From NCBI RefSeq assembly GCF_900114835.1, contig NZ_FOUJ01000001.1, positions 682,001-746,000 on the forward strand: DNA of 64,000 nt, written 5' to 3'. A program made the position numbers and the translations under genes. The notes beneath the pieces are model-generated. The model saw only the letters and a list, made by a program, of their open reading frames with translations, was not told where the DNA came from and did no database searches. This document shows positions 54,475 through 63,371 of the stretch, in pieces (the stretch's first letter is position 1; each line of letters starts with the position of its first letter). The stretch is from Methanolobus profundi. Lineage in GTDB: Archaea > Halobacteriota > Methanosarcinia > Methanosarcinales > Methanosarcinaceae.

Positions 54475-56067
54475 ATGATGAACAAAGTACCAATAACGTT
54501 ATTCTTTATCTTGTCTATTTTGCTTTCCTTTATGGTGGCGCCGGCAAGTGCTGTATCGTCCAATAATGAAAAAGTCCCTGTTCTTATTAAATTCAAAGGT
54601 CAGTCCGATGCCCAGCTTGTAAAGGCCAATGGTGGTAATATCAAGTACGAGTATGATGTGGTCTCCGCTATTGCTGCAGAGCTTCCTCAGAAGGCTATCG
54701 ATGCTCTTTCTAAGAATCCGAATGTCGAACTTATAGAACCTGATGGCATTGCTCAGATCACAGCAGAGACCACTCCATGGGGTATCGACAGGGTAAATGC
54801 ACCTGGTGCCCAGGCCCTTGGTATTACCGGAAGTGGTGTCAAGGTAGCTGTTATCGATACAGGTGTCGATTACACTCACCCTGACCTTGCAGCCAACTAT
54901 CTTGGTGGTTATGATTACGTTAACGGTGATAATGATCCAATGGATGACCACAGCCACGGAACCCACGTCGCAGGTACCGTCCTTGGTATCGACAATGAGG
55001 AAGGTGTCCTTGGAGTTGCTCCTAATGCAGGTTTCTATGCCCTTAAGGCAGCAGACGCATCCGGTTCAGTTTCATACAGTGACCTGATCGCATCCATCAA
55101 CTGGGCAGTTAACAATGATGCAGATGTAATTACAATGAGCCTTGGAGGTTCATATTCCTCAACACTCAAAACAGCATGTGACAATGCATACAACAGTGGT
55201 GTTGTAGTTGTTGCAGCAGCCGGTAACACAGGTGGCTCTGTTATCTATCCTGCAGGATATGATTCAGTTATCGCTGTATCCGCAACTGATTCGAACGATG
55301 TGAAGGCATCATGGTCATCATACGGTTCACAGGTTGAACTTGCAGCGCCTGGTGTATCCATATACTCCACAATGCCTGGTTCTTCATACGGATACAAGAG
55401 CGGTACAAGCATGGCAACACCTCACGTGACCGGTGTAGTGGCTCTCCTTCTCAGTACTGATGTATCAGGAACTACCCTTGACCTTGATAACGATGGCACA
55501 TGGGACCCTGCAGAGGTACGTGCAAGACTCCAGAGCACAGCTACCGATATTGGTGATGCAGGTAAGGATACTTATTATGGATACGGACTTGTGAATGCTC
55601 TTGCAGCAGTCTCAGACCTCGACCAGGCTCCTGCTACAGAGGACCCTGCTACCGAAGACCCTGCAACAGAGGTGCCTGCTACAGAAGACCCTGTTACTGA
55701 TCCAGTTGCAGATCCTGTAGTAACAATGCATCTTAGTGATCTTACAGTTGACACTACTTACACTGTAAAGGCAAAGAAACATATCTTTGCATATGCAACC
55801 TCAACAGCTACCGTAGTTGACGCTGACAATAATCCTGTTTCCGGTGCAACGGTCTCAGGTGACTGGAGCGGTCTTGTATCAGGAAGTGTCACTGCCGTGA
55901 CCGACCAGAACGGTGTTGTAACATTCCAGTCAAGTCAGTTGAAGAACCCTTCAGGCAGCTTCATCTTCACAGTGACCGATGTCACGCTCGATGGTTATGA
56001 GTACGATGCAAGCGAGAATGCCTGTGACAGTACAGCAAGTGTTCTCTTCACTGAATCCCTGAAGTAA
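54475..56067 (+). CDS. Secreted subtilisin-like serine protease
   Basis: 530-residue S8 family protease. Signal peptide to about residue 25, inhibitor I9 prodomain (about 33-95), then the catalytic domain with Asp128 in VIDTGVDYTHPDL, His161 in HSHGTHVAGTV and Ser312 in SGTSMATPHVTGVV. A Thr/Pro linker (TEDPATEDPATEVPATEDP) joins a C-terminal Ig-like domain of about 110 residues with VVDADNNPVSGATVSGDWSG. It degrades extracellular proteins or processes surface proteins. Ribosome-binding site GGTGAT is close to ATG 54475. Confidence 0.93.
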   Translation: MMNKVPITLFFILSILLSFMVAPASAVSSNNEKVPVLIKFKGQSDAQLVKANGGNIKYEYDVVSAIAAELPQKAIDALSKNPNVELIEPDGIAQITAETTPWGIDRVNAPGAQALGITGSGVKVAVIDTGVDYTHPDLAANYLGGYDYVNGDNDPMDDHSHGTHVAGTVLGIDNEEGVLGVAPNAGFYALKAADASGSVSYSDLIASINWAVNNDADVITMSLGGSYSSTLKTACDNAYNSGVVVVAAAGNTGGSVIYPAGYDSVIAVSATDSNDVKASWSSYGSQVELAAPGVSIYSTMPGSSYGYKSGTSMATPHVTGVVALLLSTDVSGTTLDLDNDGTWDPAEVRARLQSTATDIGDAGKDTYYGYGLVNALAAVSDLDQAPATEDPATEDPATEVPATEDPVTDPVADPVVTMHLSDLTVDTTYTVKAKKHIFAYATSTATVVDADNNPVSGATVSGDWSGLVSGSVTAVTDQNGVVTFQSSQLKNPSGSFIFTVTDVTLDGYEYDASENACDSTASVLFTESLK

Positions 56068-56094
56068 GGTCACTGACCAGCCTATAATAATTGA

Positions 56095-56112
56095 CCCGGA
56101 TCTCTATCCGGG
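56095..56112 (+). terminator. Hairpin terminator after the subtilase gene
   Basis: Perfect 7-bp GC-rich stem CCCGGAT / ATCCGGG with loop CTCT, followed by TTCCTTTTTATTTTTGTTTC. Confidence 0.85.
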
Positions 56113-56313
56113 ACATTCCTTTTTATTTTTGTTTCTTTTCCCGATGATCATATTGATCGATAGTGTTTTCTGTTATTATCCAGTCAAAAACATTGTGTGA
56201 ATGCTATGTACATGGATCATCTATTCTTTTCGATCGACATGGAATGTTCCATGCTGTATCTAATTCCCGGCATGGTTAATACTCAGGGAGTTAATCTCTG
56301 AATGGTGATTCAT

Positions 56314-56706
56314 ATGGAGATCAGGACAGTAAAGAGGACCGAGCTGATAGATATCACTGACATGGTCAGGAAAGAGGTTGCTGATAGCGGGATCCTCAAT
56401 GGTATATGTGTGGTCAGCACAAAGCATACAACAACATCTGTCATTGTCAACGAGAATGAGTCAGGTCTTGTATCTGATATTCTGAAAATGCTGGAAAAGC
56501 TCGTACCGTCACATGCAGGCTATGCCCATGACAGGATAGACAATAATGCTGATTCCCACCTGAAGGCCGTCCTTCTTGGAAGCAGCGAGATGATACCGGT
56601 GGTCAATGGGACACTAGTGCTTGGCACATGGCAGAGCATCTTCCTCGCAGAACTGGATGGTCCCAGGACAAGAGACGTCACTGTCACTGTCATCAGCAGT
56701 GAGTGA
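56314..56706 (+). CDS. UPF0047/YjbQ family protein
   Basis: 130-residue YjbQ-type protein. [20 protein letters not shown] and [20 protein letters not shown] carry the conserved His/Asn cluster; [19 protein letters not shown] is the C-terminal signature. Family members have thiamin-phosphate-synthase-like activity in vitro and a suspected phosphate-metabolite role. ATG 56314 has GGTGAT upstream; ATG 56302 in frame is an alternative. Confidence 0.9.
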   Translation: MEIRTVKRTELIDITDMVRKEVADSGILNGICVVSTKHTTTSVIVNENESGLVSDILKMLEKLVPSHAGYAHDRIDNNADSHLKAVLLGSSEMIPVVNGTLVLGTWQSIFLAELDGPRTRDVTVTVISSE

Positions 56707-56804
56707 GATGGGTTCGATATTCGATATGTGCTGTATCATCAGGTAGAACAGCCAGAGAAAGAAATAAAAAATAGAATTAAAAATGTGGGTAAAGAGTGAA
56801 AAGC

Positions 56805-57005
56805 TCACTCTTCTGATTTCTCGTAGTCAACGTGTGCGTAGAAGCACCTTTTTGGAGTACAGACGGCATCTGTGCTCTTGAGCTGCTTGAGTATTTTGCT
56901 GACCTCTTTGCTCTCAAGTCCTGTTGCTTCAGCGATCTCGCCAGGTCTCATTGGTTTTGCTGCATCTTTAAGTGCGTCGAGTACTTTCTGTTCATCGTCT
57001 GCCAT
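56805..57005 (-). CDS. Small winged-helix DNA-binding protein
   Basis: 66-residue wHTH: EQKVLDALKDAAKPMRPGEI followed by the recognition helix region SKEVSKILKQLKSTDAV and a wing KRCFYAHVDY. Two cysteines (VCTPKRC) sit between helix and wing and could bind metal or sense redox. AGGAG precedes the ATG. Target unknown. Confidence 0.8.
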   Translation of the reverse strand: MADDEQKVLDALKDAAKPMRPGEIAEATGLESKEVSKILKQLKSTDAVCTPKRCFYAHVDYEKSEE

Positions 57006-57093
57006 AGTTCATTTCTCCTGTAGTTTATTGAAATAAGTGTGATAAAGGAATGATATGATGATATGATCACATTTCTGAATGACCGGCTTTTTC

Positions 57094-57510
57094 TCATTCA
57101 AATGAATTGCTTATCTTTTCTGCCAGCTCAGGAAGCTTATCTGTGGAAGGGTGCAGTTCTACGATGGTATGCATGTTACCTTCCCCATCCCCTGCACGCC
57201 TTGGTATGATATGGACGTGCACGTGTGGTACTGTCTGCCCCGCTATTTCCCCATTGTTGATACCTATGTTCATTCCTTCAAGCCCAAGTGTACTTTCTAC
57301 TGTTCTGGCAATTTTGTTCACTGAGCTAAAGAGTGCTGCTGCCTCTTCCTCATTCATATCGGTGAACCTGCCAAAGTGCTTCTTCGGAAGAACGATGGTA
57401 TGTCCTTCAGAGCAGGGATAAATATCCAGAAAAGCATAGACAAAGTCGTCCTCATATACCTTATGTGACGGGATCTCACCGGCAACTATCTTGCAGAATA
57501 GACAATCCAT
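57094..57510 (-). CDS. HIT-family nucleotide hydrolase
   Basis: 138-residue HIT protein. N-terminal zinc-like CLFCKIVAGEIPSHKVYEDD, GHTIVLPKKHFGRFTDMNEE, and the histidine triad in QTVPHVHVHIIPR. Hydrolyses adenosine-type phosphoramidates or dinucleotides. ATG 57510 follows AGAGGGTGAT; a GTG at 57519 is in frame but overlaps that site. Confidence 0.92.
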   Translation of the reverse strand: MDCLFCKIVAGEIPSHKVYEDDFVYAFLDIYPCSEGHTIVLPKKHFGRFTDMNEEEAAALFSSVNKIARTVESTLGLEGMNIGINNGEIAGQTVPHVHVHIIPRRAGDGEGNMHTIVELHPSTDKLPELAEKISNSFE

Positions 57511-57612
57511 GTGTATCACCCTCTTCTTTGATCTTTTCGATATTTAATGATTTTTGTTGATGCTTTTAATGCATACATCACATTGGCAGTAGAAGTAGAA
57601 CGAAAAATGATA

Positions 57613-59325
57613 TCACATTTTAACAGGTATCGTGAAAATAAAAGTACTACCCTTGCCCTCTTCACTCTCGACCGTGATCTGGCCTCCGTGCATCTCTACG
57701 AACTGTTTGACGATGGCAAGTCCAAGTCCGGTTCCTTTGTAGTGGCCGTTAGAAGAGGATGTGGCCTGTTTATATGGCTCGAAGATGGTGTGTTGCTTAT
57801 CAGATGGAATTCCTATGCCAGTGTCTGATATGGATATCTGTATACTATCATCGAGCAGTTTTGAACTGATATCTATTCTTCCATTCTCAGGAGTGAATTT
57901 GATAGCATTGCTCAGAAGGTTATACATTATCTGCTTCATCTTGATCCTGTCAGCATAGATCTCCACACCATCAAGGTCTACATCTGATCTTAGCTCTATG
58001 GATCTGGTTTCTGATACTGGTTCTATAAGTGAGAATACTTCATCGATAAGTTCCTTCGGGAAAAATCTGTCAGGCTCGAATTCCATCTGTCCTGATTCGA
58101 TCTTTGAATTATCAAGGATATTGTTGATAAGTTCCAGCAGGTGCTCACCACTGGTTCTGATATTTTGAACGAATTTACTTTGATCCTCGTTGAGCTCTCC
58201 GAAATTCCTCTCAGCCAGGATATCTGAAAAACCGATAATAGAACTAAGGGGTGTTCGCAGTTCATGGCTCATATTAGCAAGGAACCTGCCTTTTACTTCG
58301 CTGGATTCCTCGGCCAGTTCCTTGTCCTTGAAAAGACCCAGTTCCGTTTCTTTGCGTATTGTGACATCCCTGCCGATGAACAGAAGGCCCATAAGCGAAC
58401 CTTTTGGAGTGTATATCGGGGCTCTGATGATCTCAACGATCTCACGTTTTCCTCCGTCAGCATAGATGATCTCTTTTTCATCTACAGATATCTCACCCTT
58501 TTCGAGTACAGCTTTTTCCTGCTCATTGAATGCATCTGCCAGTTCCCTGTCCAGAAGTTCGTAGTCGTTCTTTCCTATGATATCTTCTTTCTTCGCACCA
58601 AGGAATCTTTCATATTTGGGATTGCATTCGATATAGATACCATTTTCATCCTTCAATGAAACAAGATCAGGTATTGTGTTCACCAGTGCACGGAGTTCTG
58701 TTGCACTTTCCATGAGTTCCTGTTCGGATCTTTTACGTATACTGAACTGTCCTATACTCTCTGCGATAATGTTCAGAAGGCTCTTTTCCTCATCCAGCAG
58801 ACAATTTTCCCCGGCCTCTGCATTCTCTTCGGAATAACATACCTCTATGAATCCTGCATGCCATCCGTTAACGACTATATTCTGGGACAGCCTGACGCCG
58901 GTCTCTGTGAAACGGTCTGAACGTACATGCATCTCTCCCATAACTATACGCACACCAGTGAGGTCCAGATACTGCCATGTGGAGATGATGCTGTTTGCTA
59001 TCCTTTTAAGCGTATCTTCAATAGGATGGTTCTCTCCTATTATCTCTGATATCTGGTAGAGGCATTCAAGTTCTTTCACCTTTTCATCAAGTCCGGCACC
59101 TATTGTATTGAGTCGTTTGACCATTTGCGAAAGTGTGATGCCGGATATCAAAAAGAGGATTATGACCATTGATCTGACATAGAGCTCATGGGGTGGTATG
59201 TCCGTGATCATCAATTCCTGCACAGAGCCCTCATAATAGAAATAGTGGTCTAAAACAGAATCAAGGAGCCAGAAAAGGATTCCGAATACCACGGATACAA
59301 GGATTATCTTATGATCAGAGCGCAT
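57613..59325 (-). CDS. Membrane PAS sensor histidine kinase
   Basis: 570-residue kinase. Two transmembrane helices (about 7-25 and 50-68) with a short external loop, a coiled-coil, a GAF-like region (about 80-205) and one PAS (about 210-325; VSLKDENGIYIECNPKYERF). HisKA: His354 in ANMSHELRTPLSSIIGFSDI; HATPase_c: ISDTGIGIPSDKQHTIFEPY and YKGTGLGLAIVKQFVEMHGG. No response regulator in the window. It probably senses a signal in or at the membrane. Confidence 0.9.
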   Translation of the reverse strand: MRSDHKIILVSVVFGILFWLLDSVLDHYFYYEGSVQELMITDIPPHELYVRSMVIILFLISGITLSQMVKRLNTIGAGLDEKVKELECLYQISEIIGENHPIEDTLKRIANSIISTWQYLDLTGVRIVMGEMHVRSDRFTETGVRLSQNIVVNGWHAGFIEVCYSEENAEAGENCLLDEEKSLLNIIAESIGQFSIRKRSEQELMESATELRALVNTIPDLVSLKDENGIYIECNPKYERFLGAKKEDIIGKNDYELLDRELADAFNEQEKAVLEKGEISVDEKEIIYADGGKREIVEIIRAPIYTPKGSLMGLLFIGRDVTIRKETELGLFKDKELAEESSEVKGRFLANMSHELRTPLSSIIGFSDILAERNFGELNEDQSKFVQNIRTSGEHLLELINNILDNSKIESGQMEFEPDRFFPKELIDEVFSLIEPVSETRSIELRSDVDLDGVEIYADRIKMKQIMYNLLSNAIKFTPENGRIDISSKLLDDSIQISISDTGIGIPSDKQHTIFEPYKQATSSSNGHYKGTGLGLAIVKQFVEMHGGQITVESEEGKGSTFIFTIPVKM

Positions 59326-59551
59326 GAATGGTCTTAATTATGCGTAAAGATTTATTTTTTTATTTGGATACATATCTGCTTATCTTTGTAATGATATATA
59401 AAAATACGACTTAGTTTTAGTTGGCTAACAGTATTTTTCTTTGTATGATATGAATGTGTTTGAATATCAATGCAATAAAGTACCGATATGTTCACAGTCT
59501 GCTTTTATATGGACATTGTCTTTTTATGATGTACATATATGTTCCTTTAAT

Positions 59552-60211
59552 ATGGTATCGGGTATTGGAAGGCCGGACATCAAGAAGTTAGTTCCGTTAG
59601 TTGTGGCTATTCTTGCAATTCTCTCTTTCTCTAACCTTTCACTTGCTGAAATGACGGATGGTCTCAGGGACGAGCTGGATAAGCGAGAGATACTGCCATC
59701 ACTGGCGGATCGGGATCCGGACAACAGCAAGTACAATAGTGTGTCTTCAGGTTCCACAACAACTTCCAATTCTGGTAGTGGTTCCGGTTCTATTTCCAGT
59801 AAAGAGGTCGCAGGAGCTTACACAAAACCTGCAAGTACAGACCTCTACAGCCAGATGGAAAGATATGCTGGCTATTATAATGCCGGTATCAACGATGTTC
59901 CGGATGTGGTCAAGAAGGTCGCAGGAGATGATGTAATTCTTCTGGATATCGACATGAACGACAACAGCAACCTGATGATCAAGGTCGTTACAAAGGATGG
60001 TCTTATAACCGAGTTCCGAAAGCTCTCCTCAGCAGAGAACATCGATCCAACGGTAACGGTCACAGGTAACGAGAACGCTATTCGTGGCATTCTTAAAAAT
60101 GATGACCCTGTCGGATATCTTGGAATGGCCCTTGATAATGGTTCAATTGATATTGAATGTAAGGGCTTTTTGAAGAAGGCTGCGCTTGCAGGTTTGAAGG
60201 CGGTGGCTTGA
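59552..60211 (+). CDS. Exported protein with SCP2-like domain
   Basis: 219-residue protein. N-terminal signal-like helix (KKLVPLVVAILAILSFSNLS), a Ser/Gly/Thr-rich linker (about 60-92), then a domain ending DPTVTVTGNENAIRGILKND, with VGYLGMALDNGSIDIECKGF, resembling the SCP2 sterol-carrier fold. Exported SCP2-like proteins are uncommon in archaea. No Shine-Dalgarno; TATA-like TTTATATGG lies near 59503. A longer frame starts at 59441 but would bury the signal helix behind 37 residues. Function unknown; lipid binding is inferred. Confidence 0.7.
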   Translation: MVSGIGRPDIKKLVPLVVAILAILSFSNLSLAEMTDGLRDELDKREILPSLADRDPDNSKYNSVSSGSTTTSNSGSGSGSISSKEVAGAYTKPASTDLYSQMERYAGYYNAGINDVPDVVKKVAGDDVILLDIDMNDNSNLMIKVVTKDGLITEFRKLSSAENIDPTVTVTGNENAIRGILKNDDPVGYLGMALDNGSIDIECKGFLKKAALAGLKAVA

Positions 60212-60570
60212 ATCAGTACTTTTGATTATTTATTCCTGCATTAATTTGTCCACGAGTTGGAAAGAACCTCATATGGAGATAAGAATTGATCGATCTGTAG
60301 AGATCCTCTCATTCACATTTCCCTCCTCCTCCTCGTTCTCACTGGACTCTCCAAGGTAGTCGATTTTCCCCTCTCCCCCAAACCCCCTCACCCCTTTTTT
60401 TTTAATTAACAGGACACCCCATAGTAATTGACTTCTCCTCCTCATTTTTCAAAAACCCTGTTTTTATTCTAAGATCGGTCAGTTGTGCCAGATCTCATTA
60501 AGCAGAGATCCTAAATATCTTCGGTTCGTTTTTTCTTTGCCTGTACATCATTTAAAGATCACGATTTCTC
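60212..60570 (+). other. Spacer with pyrimidine tract and CTGTAGAGATCCT motif
   Basis: Contains CTGTAGAGATCCT (60295-60307), GCAGAGATCCT (60502-60512) and a long C/T-rich tract from about 60320 to 60400 that includes a run of nine T. No coding frame was recognised. Confidence 0.5.
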
Positions 60571-61320
60571 ATGACCCGAAGATCCCAGTTCCAAACTCGC
60601 ACAGAAGTTCTCAACATTCACACCGACACCGAAGGCACATTCATAGAACGCCCGAACCGTTTCCTTGCCATTGTAGAGATAGATAACAATGGCACGAAAA
60701 CCCAGGAGAAGGTCCATGTTCATGATCCCGGCAGACTTCTCGACATACTCTATCCCGGTAACAGGGTGCTTTTACGAAAAGCCTCCAATCCCAACAGGAA
60801 GACCGGATGGGACATGATAGCCGGCATATCCGGTGACAACTGGATACTCATCAACTCCGCATTCCACAGGCAGATATCGGAATGGGTATTGGAGAATGGG
60901 ATAATTGAAGAGTTAAGTGATAATGACAGTATCCTTCCCGAGCAGAAATATGGTGACAGCAGGCTTGACTATCTCCTTTTGAAAGATGGACAGAGCACAT
61001 GGATAGAGGTCAAGGGCTGTACACTTGCCGAAGGCAGTGTAGCGTCTTTCCCGGATGCACCGACCACACGTGGAAAGCGTCATCTTGAGGAACTGATAAA
61101 GGCAAGGTCGGAAGGTCATGATGCTGCAGCTATCATACTTGTTCTCAGACCGGAGGCGGAGTGCTTCACTGCCAATGGTATCATCGATCCTGCATTTGCC
61201 CGGACATTCGAGGAAGCCCTGAAAGCCGGTGTCAAAGTGTTCCCGCTTCAGTTCTCATTTGAAGATGGCAATATACGTTATCTGTCACAACTTCCGCTAT
61301 GTGATAAGGTTCTGTATTGA
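60571..61320 (+). CDS. sfsA: SfsA family protein
   Basis: 249-residue SfsA protein. Core stretches: FIERPNRFLAIVEI, VHVHDPGRLLDILYPGNRVL, DSRLDYLLLKDGQSTWIEVK with the restriction-nuclease-like D...ExK arrangement, and SFPDAPTTRGKRHLEELIKA. Proposed nucleic-acid-binding nuclease; its bacterial name reflects a maltose-gene phenotype. No Shine-Dalgarno; possibly leaderless. Confidence 0.92.
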   Translation: MTRRSQFQTRTEVLNIHTDTEGTFIERPNRFLAIVEIDNNGTKTQEKVHVHDPGRLLDILYPGNRVLLRKASNPNRKTGWDMIAGISGDNWILINSAFHRQISEWVLENGIIEELSDNDSILPEQKYGDSRLDYLLLKDGQSTWIEVKGCTLAEGSVASFPDAPTTRGKRHLEELIKARSEGHDAAAIILVLRPEAECFTANGIIDPAFARTFEEALKAGVKVFPLQFSFEDGNIRYLSQLPLCDKVLY

Positions 61321-61596
61321 TATCATAAAAAGGAAGATCATCTTCGTAGAAATTCTGGTTATATAAGTGAAACAACATTGAGCCCTGTAGAGATCCTGTA
61401 AATTCCAGCTTCAAAGTCAACAACTATCAATTGCCGAATAAAGTCAATTGTTTTCGATCAGTGGTAATGGAACATACCGCCTGCGACGGATGGTTGTAAT
61501 GCTCTTTGTTTCCAATTTGTTCTTTGAATAATTTTAATAAATACAAAGATGCAACGACAATCGTTGTGCTAACAAGAGATCATGAATAACTAAACC

Positions 61597-61621
61597 GACC
61601 CGAAAGGTCCGGCGAAGCCGG
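61597..61621. repeat. GC-rich tandem hairpins, copy 1
   Basis: GACC-CGAAA-GGTC followed by CCGGC-GAA-GCCGG. Its inverse complement recurs at 61897-61920, so the two copies are in opposite orientation about 290 bases apart. Confidence 0.55.
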
Positions 61622-61896
61622 CACGGTCCGAAAAGATGAAAATAATCGATCTACTGAACTTTACCTCTATATTCAAATGAGGATCTCTACAGAGTCCAAC
61701 ATTGCTCTTTTAATTTCCACAAAAATAACCTGCGATCTAAAAACAAAATAACCATCCTCCGAAAGCGGCACATTCCTGTGATGCTATGCAGAAGATGCTT
61801 CCACATACTTGCATTTATACTGAGATCTCTGCAGAATGCCTGCAAAGAAAGTACAATGCATTATGCAGATAATTCTGTATCTTCTTATGGGAAAGC

Positions 61897-61920
61897 GCCG
61901 GCTTCGCCGTACCCTTCGGG
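61897..61920. repeat. GC-rich tandem hairpins, copy 2 (inverted)
   Basis: GCCGGCTTCGCCG then CCC-TTC-GGG; 13 bases match the reverse complement of copy 1, and the flanking TTCGGG also matches. Confidence 0.55.
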
Positions 61921-62021
61921 ATCGTTCAAGCTATCCGTGGCCTGCGATCGACCATATCGATCTGACCAGGCCGACCTGCTGTGTTAGAGTTTAAATGGCA
62001 GGAATTCTACAGAGCCGGAAA

Positions 62022-63371
62022 TCATTTTTCATTGACCATCCAGCAGTGGCAATTTGGCTGGAAGATATCCCCGTGTGCAAAATTAGCTGCGATACAACTT
62101 CCTCTGCAAACAGGAAGCCATTTGCATTCCTGACATGTTCCCTTCATATCCGTTGCTTTCAGGCTCCTGAAATAATTGAGGAAACGGGAATTATCCCAGA
62201 TCCATTTGAAATCATGTTCCCTGATATTCTCTGCATCTGCTCCTGAGAAGTAGTTGCATGGAAGTACCTCTCCACTTGAATTCACAGTACAGTAGGATAT
62301 GGCTCCATCACATCCTATTCTGGTATCACCATCTATTCCCTGCTCAGGTGGAGGGCTGAAAGTGCATTCGAACTCCATTGGTGCAATGTTGAGACCGTCC
62401 TCATCTCTCTTTGAATGCAGGAACTCCGTCAGTTCTTTCATCCTCGCAGGTGAAACTTCCAGTTCATCCGCATACTTCCCACGTCCGAACGGCACGAAAG
62501 GGAGGATACGGAATGTCTGTACTCCCATATCCTTTGCCATTTCGTAGATACGGGGAACATTATCAATGTTCATTGTCGTCACGGTCACAGCCAGTGTAAC
62601 AGGAACACCTGCTTCTTTCAGGAGTTCTATACCTTTCTTCGTTCTCATCCAGGAACCGGGATGCTGCCTGAACTCATCATGAATGGCAGGCTCTGAAGAA
62701 TCAAAACTGACCTGCATGGAAGCACCTATATCCGAAAGTCTCTTCGCAGCATTCTCATCTATCATGGTGCCATTGGTAGCTACCTGTATCAGAAGACCTT
62801 TTTGCGCAGCGTATCCGGCAATATCAAAAAAGTCATCCCTGACCATTGGCTCACCGCCACTGAGGATAAGTTGTCTCACTCCGTGATCTGCGAACTGGTC
62901 AATAAGCCTGCAACATTCATCAAGGCTTAACTCATTCCTGCCTGCTTCTCCTGCACTTACAACACAATGCTTACATCGAAGGTTGCACCTTGAAGTAAGA
63001 TCCCAGAGAACACCTGCAGGTGCAGGTACTTTCCAGTAGTTCAGTCGTCCTCCGCGCCACCAGAGCACTCCATCCTTTGTAAGGTTCTCGAGCAGAGGTG
63101 CACTCATACCAAGAACATTTTCTCGCTCGGTCTTATATGATCTTGATATCTCCGTGATCACCTCATCCAGTGTCCTGTAGCCGTCACAGAGCTTCAGCAT
63201 CCAGAAGGCTGCCTCGTTCAGTTCACTCTCCTGTCCGTTCAATGGGTTCTTCATCGTCCAGAGCTCATCCTCTTTTTTGATGCGAAAGGGGAAATAAGGG
63301 ACAAGCTCACCGCTATCCGCGATAGAAAAAGCACCGGGAACATGTCCCGGTCTATTTGTCTCTAAACTCAC
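62022..63371 (-). CDS. Radical SAM/SPASM peptide-modifying enzyme with PqqD-like N-terminus
   Basis: 449-residue enzyme. Residues ~28-105 look like a PqqD/RRE winged-helix peptide-recognition domain (LNEAAFWMLKLCDGYRTLDE, VITEISRSY). The radical SAM core has the CX3CX2C cluster Cys129/133/136 in TSRCNLRCKHCVVSAGEAG, then SGGEPMVRDDFFD. The C-terminal ~120 residues hold a SPASM-type region with auxiliary-cluster cysteines (GCDGAISYCTVNSSGEVLPC, CQECKWLPVCRGSC, CHCW). This is the architecture of enzymes that crosslink ribosomal peptides. Its start overlaps the stop of the Cys-Pro repeat gene by 4 bases, marking that protein as the likely substrate (inference). Confidence 0.9.
   Translation of the reverse strand: MSLETNRPGHVPGAFSIADSGELVPYFPFRIKKEDELWTMKNPLNGQESELNEAAFWMLKLCDGYRTLDEVITEISRSYKTERENVLGMSAPLLENLTKDGVLWWRGGRLNYWKVPAPAGVLWDLTSRCNLRCKHCVVSAGEAGRNELSLDECCRLIDQFADHGVRQLILSGGEPMVRDDFFDIAGYAAQKGLLIQVATNGTMIDENAAKRLSDIGASMQVSFDSSEPAIHDEFRQHPGSWMRTKKGIELLKEAGVPVTLAVTVTTMNIDNVPRIYEMAKDMGVQTFRILPFVPFGRGKYADELEVSPARMKELTEFLHSKRDEDGLNIAPMEFECTFSPPPEQGIDGDTRIGCDGAISYCTVNSSGEVLPCNYFSGADAENIREHDFKWIWDNSRFLNYFRSLKATDMKGTCQECKWLPVCRGSCIAANFAHGDIFQPNCHCWMVNEK

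Larger units (their letters stand above)
61321..62021. other. Non-coding region with repeated motifs and GC-rich inverted hairpins
   Basis: About 700 bases between sfsA and the radical-SAM gene. It holds CTGTAGAGATCCT at 61385-61397, its reverse AGGATCTCTACAG at 61680-61692, a variant AGATCTCTGCAG at 61823-61834, and two inverted GC-rich hairpin blocks at 61597-61630 and 61897-61920. No protein-coding frame of convincing quality was seen. It may be a mobile-element remnant or a non-coding RNA locus. Confidence 0.55.

Noticed and set aside
61609-61630. Possible cobalamin-riboswitch box (GC-rich, GCCGGCAC)
   Set aside because: Only a short resemblance; no surrounding riboswitch helices, and the downstream sequence is not a corrinoid gene.
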